From Methylobacterium sp. E-065 (GTDB lineage Bacteria > Pseudomonadota > Alphaproteobacteria > Rhizobiales > Beijerinckiaceae): a stretch of DNA of 41,160 nucleotides. The notes below the pieces were generated by a model that saw nothing but the letters and a program-made list of their open reading frames with translations, was not told the DNA's origin and searched no databases. The DNA lies in NCBI RefSeq assembly GCF_022829605.1, contig NZ_JAKSYD010000300.1, positions 1-41,160 on the forward strand, written 5' to 3'. Numbering within the stretch: position 1 is the first letter of the stretch; each line of letters starts with the position of its first letter. Positions 1 through 7,589 of the stretch are shown piece after piece. The position numbers and the translations under genes were made by a program.

Positions 1-881
1 GGGGGCATTTCCTCCCCCCGCCGGGCAAACTGCCGCCCGGTCTCACGCCCGCATCCGAGGCACGCCCCGTACCGGTCCGCCGCCCGGGGCGATGGCGGCT
101 GAGAGCCACCGACGCGGGCACCGCCCCGTCCCCGGACCCGCACGGTCAGCCACCGGGCGGGCCCCCGAAGGACGCCCCGGGATCGCTCCCAGGCCGCCGC
201 GGACAGGTGGCGGCTAATGAGCACAAAATAGGAACATTGTCAAGTCAGGCGGGTGCGCGGATGGATTCCGCGTGGCATAGCGGACCGGCCGGAACCAGCG
301 CCTGCATCGCTCATGCGGGCGGCCCGAAGCGATCCGATCGGCGTCGCGATCGTTGGCGTTGCCGACCCGGATCAGGTTGCTGCGCGGGATGACGAGGAGG
401 CACCGCAACGCGAGCGGACGCTGGAACCCGAAGGGTTGGGACGGAAACCGGAGGATCCCGGCGCGGGGAGGGCGCTCAGACCGCCCTCACCCGGATCGCC
501 CCGCCTCCGCCCGACGGGCGGCCGGTTCGGACGCGGCGGCACCGACGCGCAGGCCGCGTTGCCGCGACGCCGTTTTGGTGGCTTCGGTGTCGGCCCGGAA
601 ACGGTCCACGACGAACCCGTCCAAGATGCCCGGTCGGACGCCCGATTGGGCGTGCCGAATTGGCATGCCAAGCCCCCTCACCCCGTCGGCCCCACGGCTT
701 ACGTTCCATAATATATCTTATGCGAACGCTGGATGGTGTCTGCGGCGGGCTGGTGGGTCCCATCGTGCCGTGTCCGAGTCGGCGCTCGAACACGGCTGGC
801 CGCCGTGCCGACGATCGTCCGGGGACACGCGGCCGGACCGTCCGCCGCAGGATCCCGCGGCAAGCCGGGACCCAATCCCCG

Positions 882-934
882 GCGCTTGGCCGGGCGCGCT
901 TGGCCGGGCGCGCTTGGCCGGGTGCGCTTGGGCG
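882..934. repeat. 14-bp tandem repeat, about 3.7 units
   Basis: The block CGCTTGGCC recurs at 883, 897 and 911, with a variant (CGCTTGGGC) at 925, giving an exact 14-bp period. The unit is roughly GCGCTTGGCCGGGC. It lies in gene-free DNA and has no evident coding role; slippage during replication is the simplest origin. Confidence 0.8.
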
Positions 935-1112
935 AGGGCGGTTCAGGCGCCCTCCCCGCGCCGCTGTCCTGCGCACGCGAGGCAGCGGAGCGCCGCCTGC
1001 AGCCGCGCTTTCGTGCGCGCCTCATGGTGGTGCGGGCGGGTTGGAGCCGTGCCCGATCGCGTTGCTCACGGCACACGACACTGCGCCGCGTTGAGGCAAT
1101 CCCACCCAATCC

Positions 1113-1186
1113 CCTCATCCTGAGGTGACCGCGAAGCGGGCCTCGAAGGAGGGCTCCAGGGATCGCGACGCCGGCTGGAGCCCTCC
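1113..1186. repeat. Hairpin repeat with 12-bp arms
   Basis: GGAGGGCTCCAG at 1148-1159 is the exact reverse complement of CTGGAGCCCTCC at 1175-1186, with a 15-base loop. The preceding bases (CCTCATCCTGAGGTGACC...) resemble a dispersed intergenic repeat that I recall from Methylobacterium and other Rhizobiales; that assignment rests on memory, the hairpin on the sequence. Confidence 0.7.
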
Positions 1187-1261
1187 CGTTCAAGACGTTC
1201 CGGCTGGTTGCAAGTATCGCAATGCGTGGCTCCAACATATTGAAAGAGAACCGCGTTTTCC

Positions 1262-1345
1262 CCTCCCCCTTGCGGGTAGGGGTCAGGGGTGGGGGTGGTT
1301 CAGGATCGAGCGTTCCGGTGCCTCCTGCACCACCCCCACGCGGGA
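1262..1345. repeat. Inverted repeat with 11-bp arms
   Basis: GTGGGGGTGGT at 1289-1299 pairs exactly with ACCACCCCCAC at 1329-1339 across a 29-base spacer. The upstream G/C tract (from 1262) resembles the CTCCCC-TTGCGGG type of palindromic intergenic repeat common in alphaproteobacteria. It is gene-free. Confidence 0.6.
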
Positions 1346-1479
1346 TCCGCGATCCCCAAACGCCTCCCCGCAAGCTCGAGCGATCCTGGGCAAGTCCAGG
1401 GTCGCCAGGGGAGGAGAGCGCGCTTGCCAGTGTCCCGGTGCTTCCGCAAACACCTTGAAAGGGCTGGCTCCAAGCCCGT

Positions 1480-1510
1480 GTTGTGACGCGCGCTCTTGCG
1501 CCGAACCGGT
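1480..1510 (+). repeat. 31-bp dispersed element, family B copy 1
   Basis: This copy begins GTTGTGACGCGCGC and ends CGCCGAACCGGT. The same 31-bp element recurs at 33572-33602 (same strand), 36509-36539 (opposite strand) and inside larB at 26777-26807 (opposite strand). Copies differ at only a few positions. Function is unknown. Confidence 0.8.
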
Positions 1511-1855
1511 GCCCCTTCGCCGGAGAGCGCCCGCGCCTTCCGCGACACAGCCCCCGGCAGGCGACCGACCGGGGCCGGAGATCGGCCCGCCGGCACCGCG
1601 CGGATCACGCCCCCATCATCGCGCGAGCCTGTCCGCCGGATCCGGTAGCGGCGCAGCGCACGTCATTCGCGCGCTCTCGTCTCGGACGCCGATCGACATC
1701 GGCCAATGCAGTCCAGCATCCCGCAAAGAATGATAAAGACTTGTTAATCCTAAATCTTTTCCCGTCTTTAACTGGCTCCACCCTAGATTCGTCCGCCGGT
1801 CGGTCTCGTCATGGGGATTCGGGCGGCGGGATCGTTCGCACCAGGAGCTTCGTCG

Positions 1856-2224
1856 ATGCTCAGGTTCCTCACGGCTCCGGCCGCCTGTTTGATCCTCTGC
1901 GGCGCCGCCGCCGCGCAGGATATGCCCGGACTCGCGTCGCTGGGCCCGCCCGATCTGGGGCAGCTGAGCGACCGGGTCCCCGAGCTGAAGGTCGAGACCG
2001 GCCATCCCGAGGCCGACCCGCCCGTCGCGCACGTGCTCGGGACCAGCGAGCGGCCCCCCGGTGACGGCGCCCCGCGCGGTGCCGAACCGGGCAGGAGCCA
2101 GGCCGTCGCCGATCTGAAGAGTGCACCCGGAAGCGCGCCCGGCCCGGCCCCCGGACCCGCCAAGCCCTGGTGTGCGCAGGAGCGCCGGATCGGAACCGGG
2201 GCCGGCTTCTGCATGATGAACTGA
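1856..2224 (+). CDS. Small exported protein, unknown function
   Basis: The 122-residue product begins MLRFLTAPAACLILCGAAAAQ, a clear Sec signal peptide with likely cleavage after AAA-Q around residue 20, so the mature part should be periplasmic. The rest is rich in Pro, Gly and Ala with two Cys near the end (PWCAQERR and FCMMN) that could form a disulfide or bind a ligand. AGGAG at 1843-1847 lies 8 bases before this ATG, which is why it is preferred over the in-frame ATG at 1811. The A+T-rich stretch just upstream suits a promoter. No family recognised. Confidence 0.6.
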   Translation: MLRFLTAPAACLILCGAAAAQDMPGLASLGPPDLGQLSDRVPELKVETGHPEADPPVAHVLGTSERPPGDGAPRGAEPGRSQAVADLKSAPGSAPGPAPGPAKPWCAQERRIGTGAGFCMMN

Positions 2225-2246
2225 CCCGGCCCGCCCGGATGCCGCC

Positions 2247-2459
2247 TCACGAGGCCGCGTAGACCGAGACTTCGTCGAAGGTTTCGTCGGCCCCCGGGGC
2301 GTAGGTGAGGGAGGCGGCCAGCAGCAGCAGCACGCTCGCCCCGATGAGCGCGGCGACCAGCAGCCGCGTGAGGCGTTCTGCGTGCGCCCGGGCGGCGTGG
2401 ATCACCGCGCAGCCGAGCATGAAGACGCAGGCCTGCGCGGCCGGATTGGCGAGCGCCAT
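2247..2459 (-). CDS. Small membrane protein, unknown function
   Basis: About 70 residues, with two hydrophobic stretches: residues about 2-22 (ALANPAAQACVFMLGCAVIHAA) and 33-52 (LLVAALIGASVLLLLAASLTYA), separated by a short charged loop containing RAHAERLTR. This suggests a two-pass inner-membrane protein with a short acidic tail (GADETFDEVSVY). The gene converges on the preceding exported protein, with only 22 bases between the stops. A GTG six bases upstream (2465) is an alternative start. No family recognised. Confidence 0.45.
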   Translation of the reverse strand: MALANPAAQACVFMLGCAVIHAARAHAERLTRLLVAALIGASVLLLLAASLTYAPGADETFDEVSVYAAS

Positions 2460-2696
2460 CGTCACCGCCCCAATCCCGATGCGCGCCCAAATCCCGGCGC
2501 GCGCTCAAGGGTCCGATCCCCGTCGTGTCCGCCCATGACACCCCCTCCCCGACCCGAAGACCCCGTCCGCCGCACGGGCGCCGTGCCGCAACGCGACCAG
2601 TCCGATCAGGTTTCCCGGCGTTGCACGTCCCCGATATGAGGGACATCGGGCCCGATCGGGCTCAGCGTCGCGCATTCGTGACCGGCCGGCGGTCCG

Positions 2697-3377
2697 TCAG
2701 GGATGCGCGGGATCCGCAGCCCAATCCGCCGCCAGCCCGTAGGTGGCCTCGCCGACCCGCCGGAGGGGGCCGCCCGGGCCGGAGCGCTTCCACAACCGGG
2801 TGTTGAGGGCCGCCACGGGGTCGCGGCCCGGCAGGGTGAAGCCCTGCGCCGTCAGGACGTCCAGGATTTCCGCCGCGTGCAGCGGCCGACCGGCCCGCGC
2901 GAGGGCCGTGCAGGCGGCCTCGACCACGGCGCGGCCGTAGCGCCGGGCCCCCGCGACATCGTCCGTGAAGGCGACGGCCGGCGGGACGCCCTCCGGCGCT
3001 GCCCGGCCCCCGGACGGCCCCGGAGCGGGCGATCCGGGGGCCGCGGGCCCCTGGCCGGACGCGCGTGCCGCGCCCGGCCAGGGATCCGGCGCAAGATCCG
3101 GCGCAAGATCCGATGGACGAGCCCGGGGCCCGGCGGGGTGGGGGGCCAGGGTCGTGTCCCGCTCGAAGGCTTGATCGGGTACCGGGACGGGCCCGGTATC
3201 CGGGCTGGGCCCCTGCGCCCCAGCCCCCGCTCCTACCCCCGCCTCTGCCCTCACGGCCCCCAGGCGGCGACCGAGTTCCTGATAGAGGACGAGATCCGCG
3301 ATCTCCCGGTCGAGCGCCTCCCGCTGGCGCCGCAGGGCCGCGAGCCGCATCTCGATCTCGGCATCCGACAAACCCAT
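2697..3377 (-). CDS. HARE-HTH-like DNA-binding protein downstream of repA
   Basis: A 226-residue protein with three parts. Residues 1-45 are a charged amphipathic helix likely to form a coiled coil (SDAEIEMRLAALRRQREALDR). Residues 46-140 are a disordered Pro/Gly/Ala linker. Residues about 145-216 form a winged-helix-like domain with ALARAGRPLHAAEILDVL, ...DPVAALNTRLWK and RRVGEATYGLA, the pattern of HARE-HTH domains (Gly-x-Pro-hydrophobic, then Leu-rich helix, then RVGxxTYGL). HARE-HTH domains are known as DNA-binding or DNA-modification-sensing modules. It is encoded 115 bases downstream of repA on the same strand, with a cluster of dyad half-sites between. A GGGAGGG precedes the ATG at 3377, so the longer open frame to 3554 is not used. 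A role as copy-number regulator or origin co-factor is inference. Confidence 0.65.
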   Translation of the reverse strand: MGLSDAEIEMRLAALRRQREALDREIADLVLYQELGRRLGAVRAEAGVGAGAGAQGPSPDTGPVPVPDQAFERDTTLAPHPAGPRARPSDLAPDLAPDPWPGAARASGQGPAAPGSPAPGPSGGRAAPEGVPPAVAFTDDVAGARRYGRAVVEAACTALARAGRPLHAAEILDVLTAQGFTLPGRDPVAALNTRLWKRSGPGGPLRRVGEATYGLAADWAADPAHP

Positions 3378-3382
3378 CGACC

Positions 3383-3499
3383 GTTCCCTCCCGACGGAAG
3401 GAACATAATGCCTATTCCGAGTGGTGGGAACTGGTTTCGGGAGGACGTCGTCGTTCCGTAGGGAATGAACGTTCATTCCATACGGAATTATTCTATTCC
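3383..3499. promoter_or_regulatory. Cluster of GGAAY/RTTCC half-sites with an 18-bp perfect palindrome
   Basis: Nine half-sites occur in 117 bases: GTTCC 3383, GGAAC 3400, ATTCC 3414, GGAAC 3427, GTTCC 3453, GGAAT 3462, ATTCC 3475, GGAAT 3484 and ATTCC 3495. The core GGAATGAACGTTCATTCC at 3462-3479 is a perfect palindrome, and outer arms TTCCGTA (3454-3460) and TACGGAA (3481-3487) extend the dyad to 34 bp with one mismatched pair. The site spans the repA stop codon and the leader of the HARE-HTH gene. No T-run follows, so an operator is more likely than an intrinsic terminator. A partition or dimer-resolution site is an alternative. Confidence 0.65.
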
Positions 3500-4587
3500 C
3501 TGGCGCGCAACCGCTTGCTCTTCGAGGCCGGCCGGGGCGGCACCAGCAGGGCACTGGGATCGGCCGGGTGCAGGGTCAGGCCGTTGTCGTCGAGCACGAG
3601 CGGCAGGCGCGGGAAGACCTCGCCCAGATGGGCGAGATCCGCCTTGAAGGCCTGCCGGAAGCTGCGGATCGAGGCGTTCTCGGCCCCGAACTGCGCGTGG
3701 AGGTTGGTCCAGGTCAGCCGCAGCGGGCGCTGGAGGGACCGCAGCCGGTAGCCGGTCCAGAACAGCAGATCGAGCTTGCGGGCCGAGCCCGAGAAGGCCC
3801 GGGCGGCCCGGATGTCGACCGGCAGGGCGTGCCGGATCAGGGTCTCGTAGAATTCCGGATCGAAGCGCACGGTGCGCTCCGCGGTCTCGTCCCCCTCGCC
3901 GGCCCGGGGGCGCCACAGCTCCAGGCTGCGGAAGGGCGGGACGTTGAGGGTGGTGGCGCTGTCGCGCCCGTCCCAGAGGCCGATCTGCATCGAGCAGGCG
4001 GCGAGCCGGTTCAGCTGTTCCTTGAACTGGCGGATGGTGCCGCGCTCGCCGCCGGTCACCGCAAAACCCATCTCGCGCATGAAGCCCGACAGGGTCTCGG
4101 CGACCTTCACGGTGGGGCTGCGCTGGCGCACCGCCTCGGTGCAGAGGTGGAGCAGCATCAGCCGGGCCTTCGGCCCGTAGGGCAGGCCCTGCGGCTCGAA
4201 GGCACCGGTCTCGGGATCCTTGATCCGCCCGGCGATCAGGCTCAGCGAGTTGCGCCCGTAGGTCCGGGAGAATTCGCGCACCGGCCCGGGATCGCGATAG
4301 GGCAGGCCGCACAGCGCCAGCACCGAGTGGATGTGCTGCAGGTTCGACGGGAGCGCCGGCTCGCTCTCGATCACCAGCCGCACGGCATCGCGGCGGCGCT
4401 GGTCGCGGGACAGGCCGGACCGGCGCCGCTCCTCCTCACCGAGCAGGGCGGTCTGCGCGTCGCGCTCGCGCTGGCGATGCAGGACGTGCTCGACGATCTG
4501 CGCGAACAGGAAGCCGCCCCGCGCCGCCTCGATCTCGGCCCGCAGGTCCGGATCGTGGATTGCGGCGATCTTCTCCTCGATGGTCAT
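3493..4587 (-). CDS. repA: Plasmid-type replication initiator RepA (RepA_C family)
   Basis: A 364-residue protein resembling the plasmid-encoded RepA family (PF04796). The diagnostic segment is LPYGPKARLMLLHLCTEAV at about residues 131-149, followed by TVKVAETLSGFMREMGFAVTG and a conserved basic helix (TIRQFKEQLNRLAACSMQ). The C-terminal half (LLFWTGYRLRSLQRP, LTWTNLHAQFG, IRSFRQAFKADLAHL) has the winged-helix style typical of initiators. It should bind the iteron array upstream of its gene and recruit DnaA and helicase. The start at 4587 (MTIEEKIAAIHDP) is chosen because the protein becomes conserved-looking there; the open frame extends upstream without a plausible start. It is followed by the HARE-HTH gene. 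No parA, parB or repB is visible in the window, which is unusual for a self-sufficient low-copy replicon. Confidence 0.85.
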   Translation of the reverse strand: MTIEEKIAAIHDPDLRAEIEAARGGFLFAQIVEHVLHRQRERDAQTALLGEEERRRSGLSRDQRRRDAVRLVIESEPALPSNLQHIHSVLALCGLPYRDPGPVREFSRTYGRNSLSLIAGRIKDPETGAFEPQGLPYGPKARLMLLHLCTEAVRQRSPTVKVAETLSGFMREMGFAVTGGERGTIRQFKEQLNRLAACSMQIGLWDGRDSATTLNVPPFRSLELWRPRAGEGDETAERTVRFDPEFYETLIRHALPVDIRAARAFSGSARKLDLLFWTGYRLRSLQRPLRLTWTNLHAQFGAENASIRSFRQAFKADLAHLGEVFPRLPLVLDDNGLTLHPADPSALLVPPRPASKSKRLRARE

Positions 4588-4751
4588 CGCCCCTCGGCCC
4601 GAATTGCACGGACGCCCCTCCCCTGTGGGCGGGAAGGCGGCCCGATCCTGCCATGCCACGATTCGGCCGCCGGGGCGCGGATCCGATCCGGCTTGTCCCG
4701 GCAATCCACGCTTCCCCGCGCCCTGCATCGCCTGCGATCGGGCGCGGGCTT

Positions 4752-4975
4752 ACGCAGAGTCGCATACGGGCCGATCCGACCGTCCCGCACCACGCAGAGT
4801 TCGATACGCCCCGGTCCGGGCATTCCGTCCCCGTTATCCACCGCGCCGGCCGTGAATCCGCGCCGAATCCGATACGCGGATGCGCAGACTCCGATACGCC
4901 ACCCCGCCGATACGGCGCAGATTCCGATACGGCCGCACGCAGAGTTCGATGCGGCATCGCGCAGAGTCGGATGCG
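4752..4975. repeat. Iteron array (17-bp direct repeats) of the RepA origin
   Basis: Direct repeats of consensus RCGCAGANTYCGATRCG lie upstream of repA. Good copies start at 4752, 4792, 4882, 4915, 4937 and 4959; a degenerate copy starts at 4860 and a half copy (CGATACG) ends at 4914. Copies at 4860/4882 and at 4915/4937/4959 are spaced exactly 22 bp, two helical turns, so initiator molecules would sit on one DNA face. Spacing, orientation and position next to repA are what iteron-controlled origins show. Confidence 0.85.
4834..4842 (+). promoter_or_regulatory. DnaA-box-like site
   Basis: TTATCCACC matches the bacterial DnaA box TTATCCACA at 8 of 9 positions. It lies between iterons 2 and 3. 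A single 9-mer with one mismatch can arise by chance; the origin context raises its value. Confidence 0.5.
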
Positions 4976-5329
4976 CAAACTACCCTCAAGCCATTGGTCA
5001 GGATCGTGAATTTGGCACTCCATATAGTCTGCTGAACTGACTCTCTGAGAGATTCTTCTAGATACTTTTCCTACTTCGCTGGAGCGCGTTCGTTTTGGAG
5101 AACGGCCGGGTTGGGATTGGAATTTCACAGGGGCAGAAGGGAATATGCGCGACTTGTCCACATTCCGTGCCGATCCCGCATCCCGGGAGGCCCCCTGCCC
5201 CACCGAGCGGGAGCCGGCTTGACGCGAACGACGGCGACCGGTTTCTCGGTCCCTCAAGAAGGCCATGCCCAAAAAAGGCCATGTCTCAGGAAAGGCCATG
5301 CCGATGTCCCGCTCACCCGTCGCCGCCCC

Positions 5330-6190
5330 ATGACGGACCGCCACAACGACGATCGCCCCCCCGGAAGCCGCTTTGCCAAGGGCCGGCCGCCGGGAGGTCG
5401 TCCGCCCGGCCAATGGCGGTCCGGTCCCCGGCCCGGGTCCCGCCCGCCGGCCCCCGGCCCCCGGCTCGGGCCCGATGGTGAGGAAGCCACCGTGCTCTAC
5501 GGCTGGCATCCGGTGGTCCAGGCGCTGGGCAACGAGGCCCGCGGCCTGCACCGGCTGCTCGCCACCGAGAACGCCACCGCGCGGCTGGAGGCCGAGTTCG
5601 GCGAGGGCCTGCGGATCACCCCCGAACTGGTGCGGCCGAGCGAGATCGGCCGGCTGCTCGGGCCCGACGCGGTCCACCAGGGCCTGTATCTCGAAGCGGA
5701 GCCCCTGCCCGCCCCCGGGCTCGACGACCTGCCGGCCGACGCCCTGATCCTGGCGCTGGATCAGATCACCGATCCGCACAATGTCGGGGCGATCGTGCGC
5801 ACCGCCGCGGCCTTCGGGGTGGCGGGGATCGTCACCACGGCGCGCCACGCGCCGGGGGCCACCGGGGTCCTGGCGAAATCCGCCTCCGGCGGGCTGGAGC
5901 ACGTGCCGTTCGTGACCGTGCGCAACCTCGCCGAGGCGCTGATCGCCTTAGGGGAACGGGGTTTCACGCGCGTCGGGCTCGATTCCGACGCGCCGGAGAG
6001 CCTCGACGCGCTGACGGTGACCCGGCCGCTGGTGATCGTGCTCGGCGCCGAGGGCAAGGGCCTGCGCGAGCGGACCCGGACCTGCTGCGACGTGCTGGCC
6101 CGGATCCCGTTCTCGGGGGCGATCCGCAGCCTCAACGTCTCGAACGCCGCCGCCATCACCCTCTACGCCCTGGGCCGGAGCCCGACGTGA
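5330..6190 (+). CDS. rlmB: 23S rRNA 2'-O-ribose methyltransferase, RlmB/SpoU family
   Basis: A 286-residue SpoU/TrmH-type (SPOUT) methyltransferase. Residues 1-50 are a basic, Pro/Arg/Gly-rich tail, then the substrate-binding domain (VLYGWHPVVQALGNEAR through VHQGLYLEAEPL). The catalytic domain carries motif 1 (DPHNVGAIVRTAAAFGV, including the catalytic Asn and Arg), motif 2 (LVIVLGAEGKGLRE) and motif 3 (SLNVSNAAAITLY), which build the trefoil-knot SAM pocket. It methylates a ribose 2'-OH using SAM; RlmB (G2251 of 23S rRNA) is the best match, with other TrmH-group enzymes possible. The ATG at 5330 follows an open frame whose upstream part overlaps the origin region, so the shorter start is chosen. 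Confidence 0.88.
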   Translation: MTDRHNDDRPPGSRFAKGRPPGGRPPGQWRSGPRPGSRPPAPGPRLGPDGEEATVLYGWHPVVQALGNEARGLHRLLATENATARLEAEFGEGLRITPELVRPSEIGRLLGPDAVHQGLYLEAEPLPAPGLDDLPADALILALDQITDPHNVGAIVRTAAAFGVAGIVTTARHAPGATGVLAKSASGGLEHVPFVTVRNLAEALIALGERGFTRVGLDSDAPESLDALTVTRPLVIVLGAEGKGLRERTRTCCDVLARIPFSGAIRSLNVSNAAAITLYALGRSPT

Positions 6191-6298
6191 GCGAAGCCCG
6201 GATACATTCGGCAACACGGTATTGGCTCGGTGTGGTGCCGTTTCATCTAGGCGGTGATGGCAACCTGCCGTAGGATGCGCGGCGAGGGGGGCGTAGCC

Positions 6299-6568
6299 TT
6301 GAGGCGGCGCCGGATGCTGGACGATGCGTTTACCTACGGGGGCTGGGCCTGCAGCCTGGTCGCCGTCGGCGTGTGGCTGTGGCTCGCCCGGCGGGCCTTC
6401 CCGAGCTTCGACGCCTTCGTGAAGGGTTTTGACGACGAATTGCAGCTGGGCGCGAGCTGCGAGGAGCGCGCGCGGACCGCGCGCTGGCATCAGGTCCGCC
6501 AGGCGGCCGTGGCGCTGACCGCCGTAGCGGCCCTGTGCCTGTCGATCGGCTTCGCGATTCCGGATTGA
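6299..6568 (+). CDS. Small two-pass membrane protein
   Basis: The product has two hydrophobic helices, YGGWACSLVAVGVWLWLA and AAVALTAVAALCLSIGFAI, separated by a hydrophilic loop with FDDELQLGASCEERARTARW, so it should sit in the inner membrane. The TTG at 6299 is proposed because GAGGGGG lies 8 bases upstream (6284-6290). An in-frame ATG at 6254 would add 15 basic residues, and the ATG at 6314 would remove five. No family recognised. Confidence 0.6.
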   Translation: MRRRRMLDDAFTYGGWACSLVAVGVWLWLARRAFPSFDAFVKGFDDELQLGASCEERARTARWHQVRQAAVALTAVAALCLSIGFAIPD

Positions 6569-6588
6569 TCATCGGGCGAGACTTGACC

Positions 6589-6640
6589 GTCGGGGCGCTG
6601 CCCCGACACCCCGCCAAAGGGCTTGCCCTTTGGGATCCCC
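6589..6640. repeat. CCAAAGGGC hairpin composite, family A copy 1
   Basis: Two perfect hairpins in tandem: GTCGGGGC/GCCCCGAC (6589-6607, 3-base loop) and CCAAAGGGC/GCCCTTTGG (6614-6633, 2-base loop). The copy sits between a plus-strand and a minus-strand gene, so it may also act as a transcription terminator for both. Five related composites occur elsewhere in the window. Confidence 0.85.
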
Positions 6641-6643
6641 GGA

Positions 6644-7522
6644 TCACCCTGCTTCCGTGTAGACCTGCGCGGCGATCGCCCCTGCGGTGGTGAGCCAGAT
6701 CCGGTCCCGGTGGGCCGCGATATGGGCGAGCGCCGCCCGCAAGGGCCGCAGCCGGTGGGGCTGCCCGACGATGTAGGGATGGAGCGCGATCCCCATCACC
6801 AGGGGTGCCGACGCAGACTGGTCCAGCATCTCGTCGAAGGCATCGACGATCGCGTCGGCGAACTGGCGGCCCGTCTCCTTGCGGGCGACGATCGCCGGGA
6901 TGTCGTTCAGCTCCTGGGGGTAGGGGACGGCGAGGATCCGCCCGCCGCCGCGTGTCGCCATCCAGGTCGGCTGGTCATCGTGGCACCAGTCGAGCAGGTA
7001 GCGGTAGCCGGCCTCGGCCAGCAGGTCGGGCGTGACTTGGGATTGCGAGATCCATGGGCCCAGCCAGCCCGCGGGTGCCCGCCCCTCCTCCCGGGTGAGG
7101 ATCGCGGTGGCCTCCGCGATCAGGGCGCGCTCCTCCGCCTCCGGGAGCGTCCCCTGCCGCTCGGCATTGGTGCGGCCGTGGCCGACGATCTCGTCGCCGC
7201 GCGCCCGGAAGGCCTCGATCAGGCCGGGGCAATCCCGATAGAGCCGGCTGTTCACCAGCACGCTCGCCGGCAGGGCCAGGGCATCCAGGGTGTCGCGCAG
7301 CCGCCATGCCCCGACCCGGTTGCCCCAATCCCGCCAAGCATAGTTCAGCACGTCCGGCTGCGGCCCCCCGGGGGCGAGCTCGGCGCCGAGGCCCGTGCCG
7401 AAATCGAAGGTCTCGAGGTTGAGCCCGACATAGACCGCGAGCCGCCGCCCGCCGGGCCAGTCGTAGACCGGCCGATCGGGAAGGGCGCTGTAGGCGTAGC
7501 GGCCGTGCCGGGCATCATCCAT
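6644..7522 (-). CDS. Polysaccharide deacetylase-like protein (PuuE-type)
   Basis: A 292-residue NodB-homology-fold protein. It opens with RYAYSALPDRPVYDWPGG and LAVYVGLNLETFDFG, has NYAWRDWGNRVGAWRLRDTLDAL, then EIVGHGRTNAERQG, GWLGPWISQSQVTPDLLAEAGYRYLLDWCHDDQP and MGIALHPYIVGQPHRLRPL. The His-based pattern (GHG, ALHP) suits metal-dependent deacetylases, and the overall layout is closest to the allantoinase/PuuE branch of polysaccharide-deacetylase-like enzymes. It would hydrolyse an amide C-N bond; the substrate cannot be read from sequence. The start at 7522 (MDDARHGRY) is preferred to an upstream in-frame ATG that gives a basic tail. Confidence 0.8.
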   Translation of the reverse strand: MDDARHGRYAYSALPDRPVYDWPGGRRLAVYVGLNLETFDFGTGLGAELAPGGPQPDVLNYAWRDWGNRVGAWRLRDTLDALALPASVLVNSRLYRDCPGLIEAFRARGDEIVGHGRTNAERQGTLPEAEERALIAEATAILTREEGRAPAGWLGPWISQSQVTPDLLAEAGYRYLLDWCHDDQPTWMATRGGGRILAVPYPQELNDIPAIVARKETGRQFADAIVDAFDEMLDQSASAPLVMGIALHPYIVGQPHRLRPLRAALAHIAAHRDRIWLTTAGAIAAQVYTEAG

Positions 7523-7589
7523 CGCAGTGTCCAGGGTTCCAGGGAATCCCCGCGAGATAGGGCGGCGCACCGGCCAACGTCATGGGATT

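Larger units (their letters stand above)
1..1855. other. Long gene-free region with hairpin repeats
   Basis: No reading frame here has a recognisable domain, a convincing ribosome binding site or consistent codon use; the many open frames on both strands overlap each other and are what very GC-rich DNA gives by chance. The stretch holds several repeat structures described separately (14-bp tandem repeat near 882-934, hairpins near 1148-1186 and 1289-1339, a 31-bp element at 1480-1510). The last 130 bases before the first gene (about 1725-1800) are distinctly A+T-richer and probably contain that gene's promoter. Confidence 0.6.
4588..5329. other. Putative replication origin region
   Basis: The 742 bases between divergent repA and rlmB hold no credible gene. 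They contain the iterons, a DnaA-box-like TTATCCACC at 4834-4842 (one mismatch to TTATCCACA), a second TTGTCCACA at 5154-5162 (one mismatch), and between them an A+T-richer segment at about 4995-5100 that could be the unwinding element. It includes a small palindrome (CTCTCTGAGAG, 5041-5051). The order iterons, A+T-rich stretch, DnaA box is consistent with an iteron origin. Promoters for repA and rlmB must also lie here but cannot be placed with confidence. Confidence 0.65.

Noticed and set aside
3427..3455. GGAAC ... CGTT as an EcfG (general stress) promoter
   Set aside because: The spacer is about 20 bases, longer than the usual 16-18, and it lies inside the half-site cluster.
3454..3487. 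The palindrome after repA considered as an intrinsic terminator
   Set aside because: No T-run on either strand, and the same half-sites occur outside the palindrome, so an operator is a better reading.
4752..4975. Direct repeats considered as a CRISPR array
   Set aside because: Units are only 17 bp, spacers of about 5 bp are too short, and no cas gene is near; they fit iterons beside repA.
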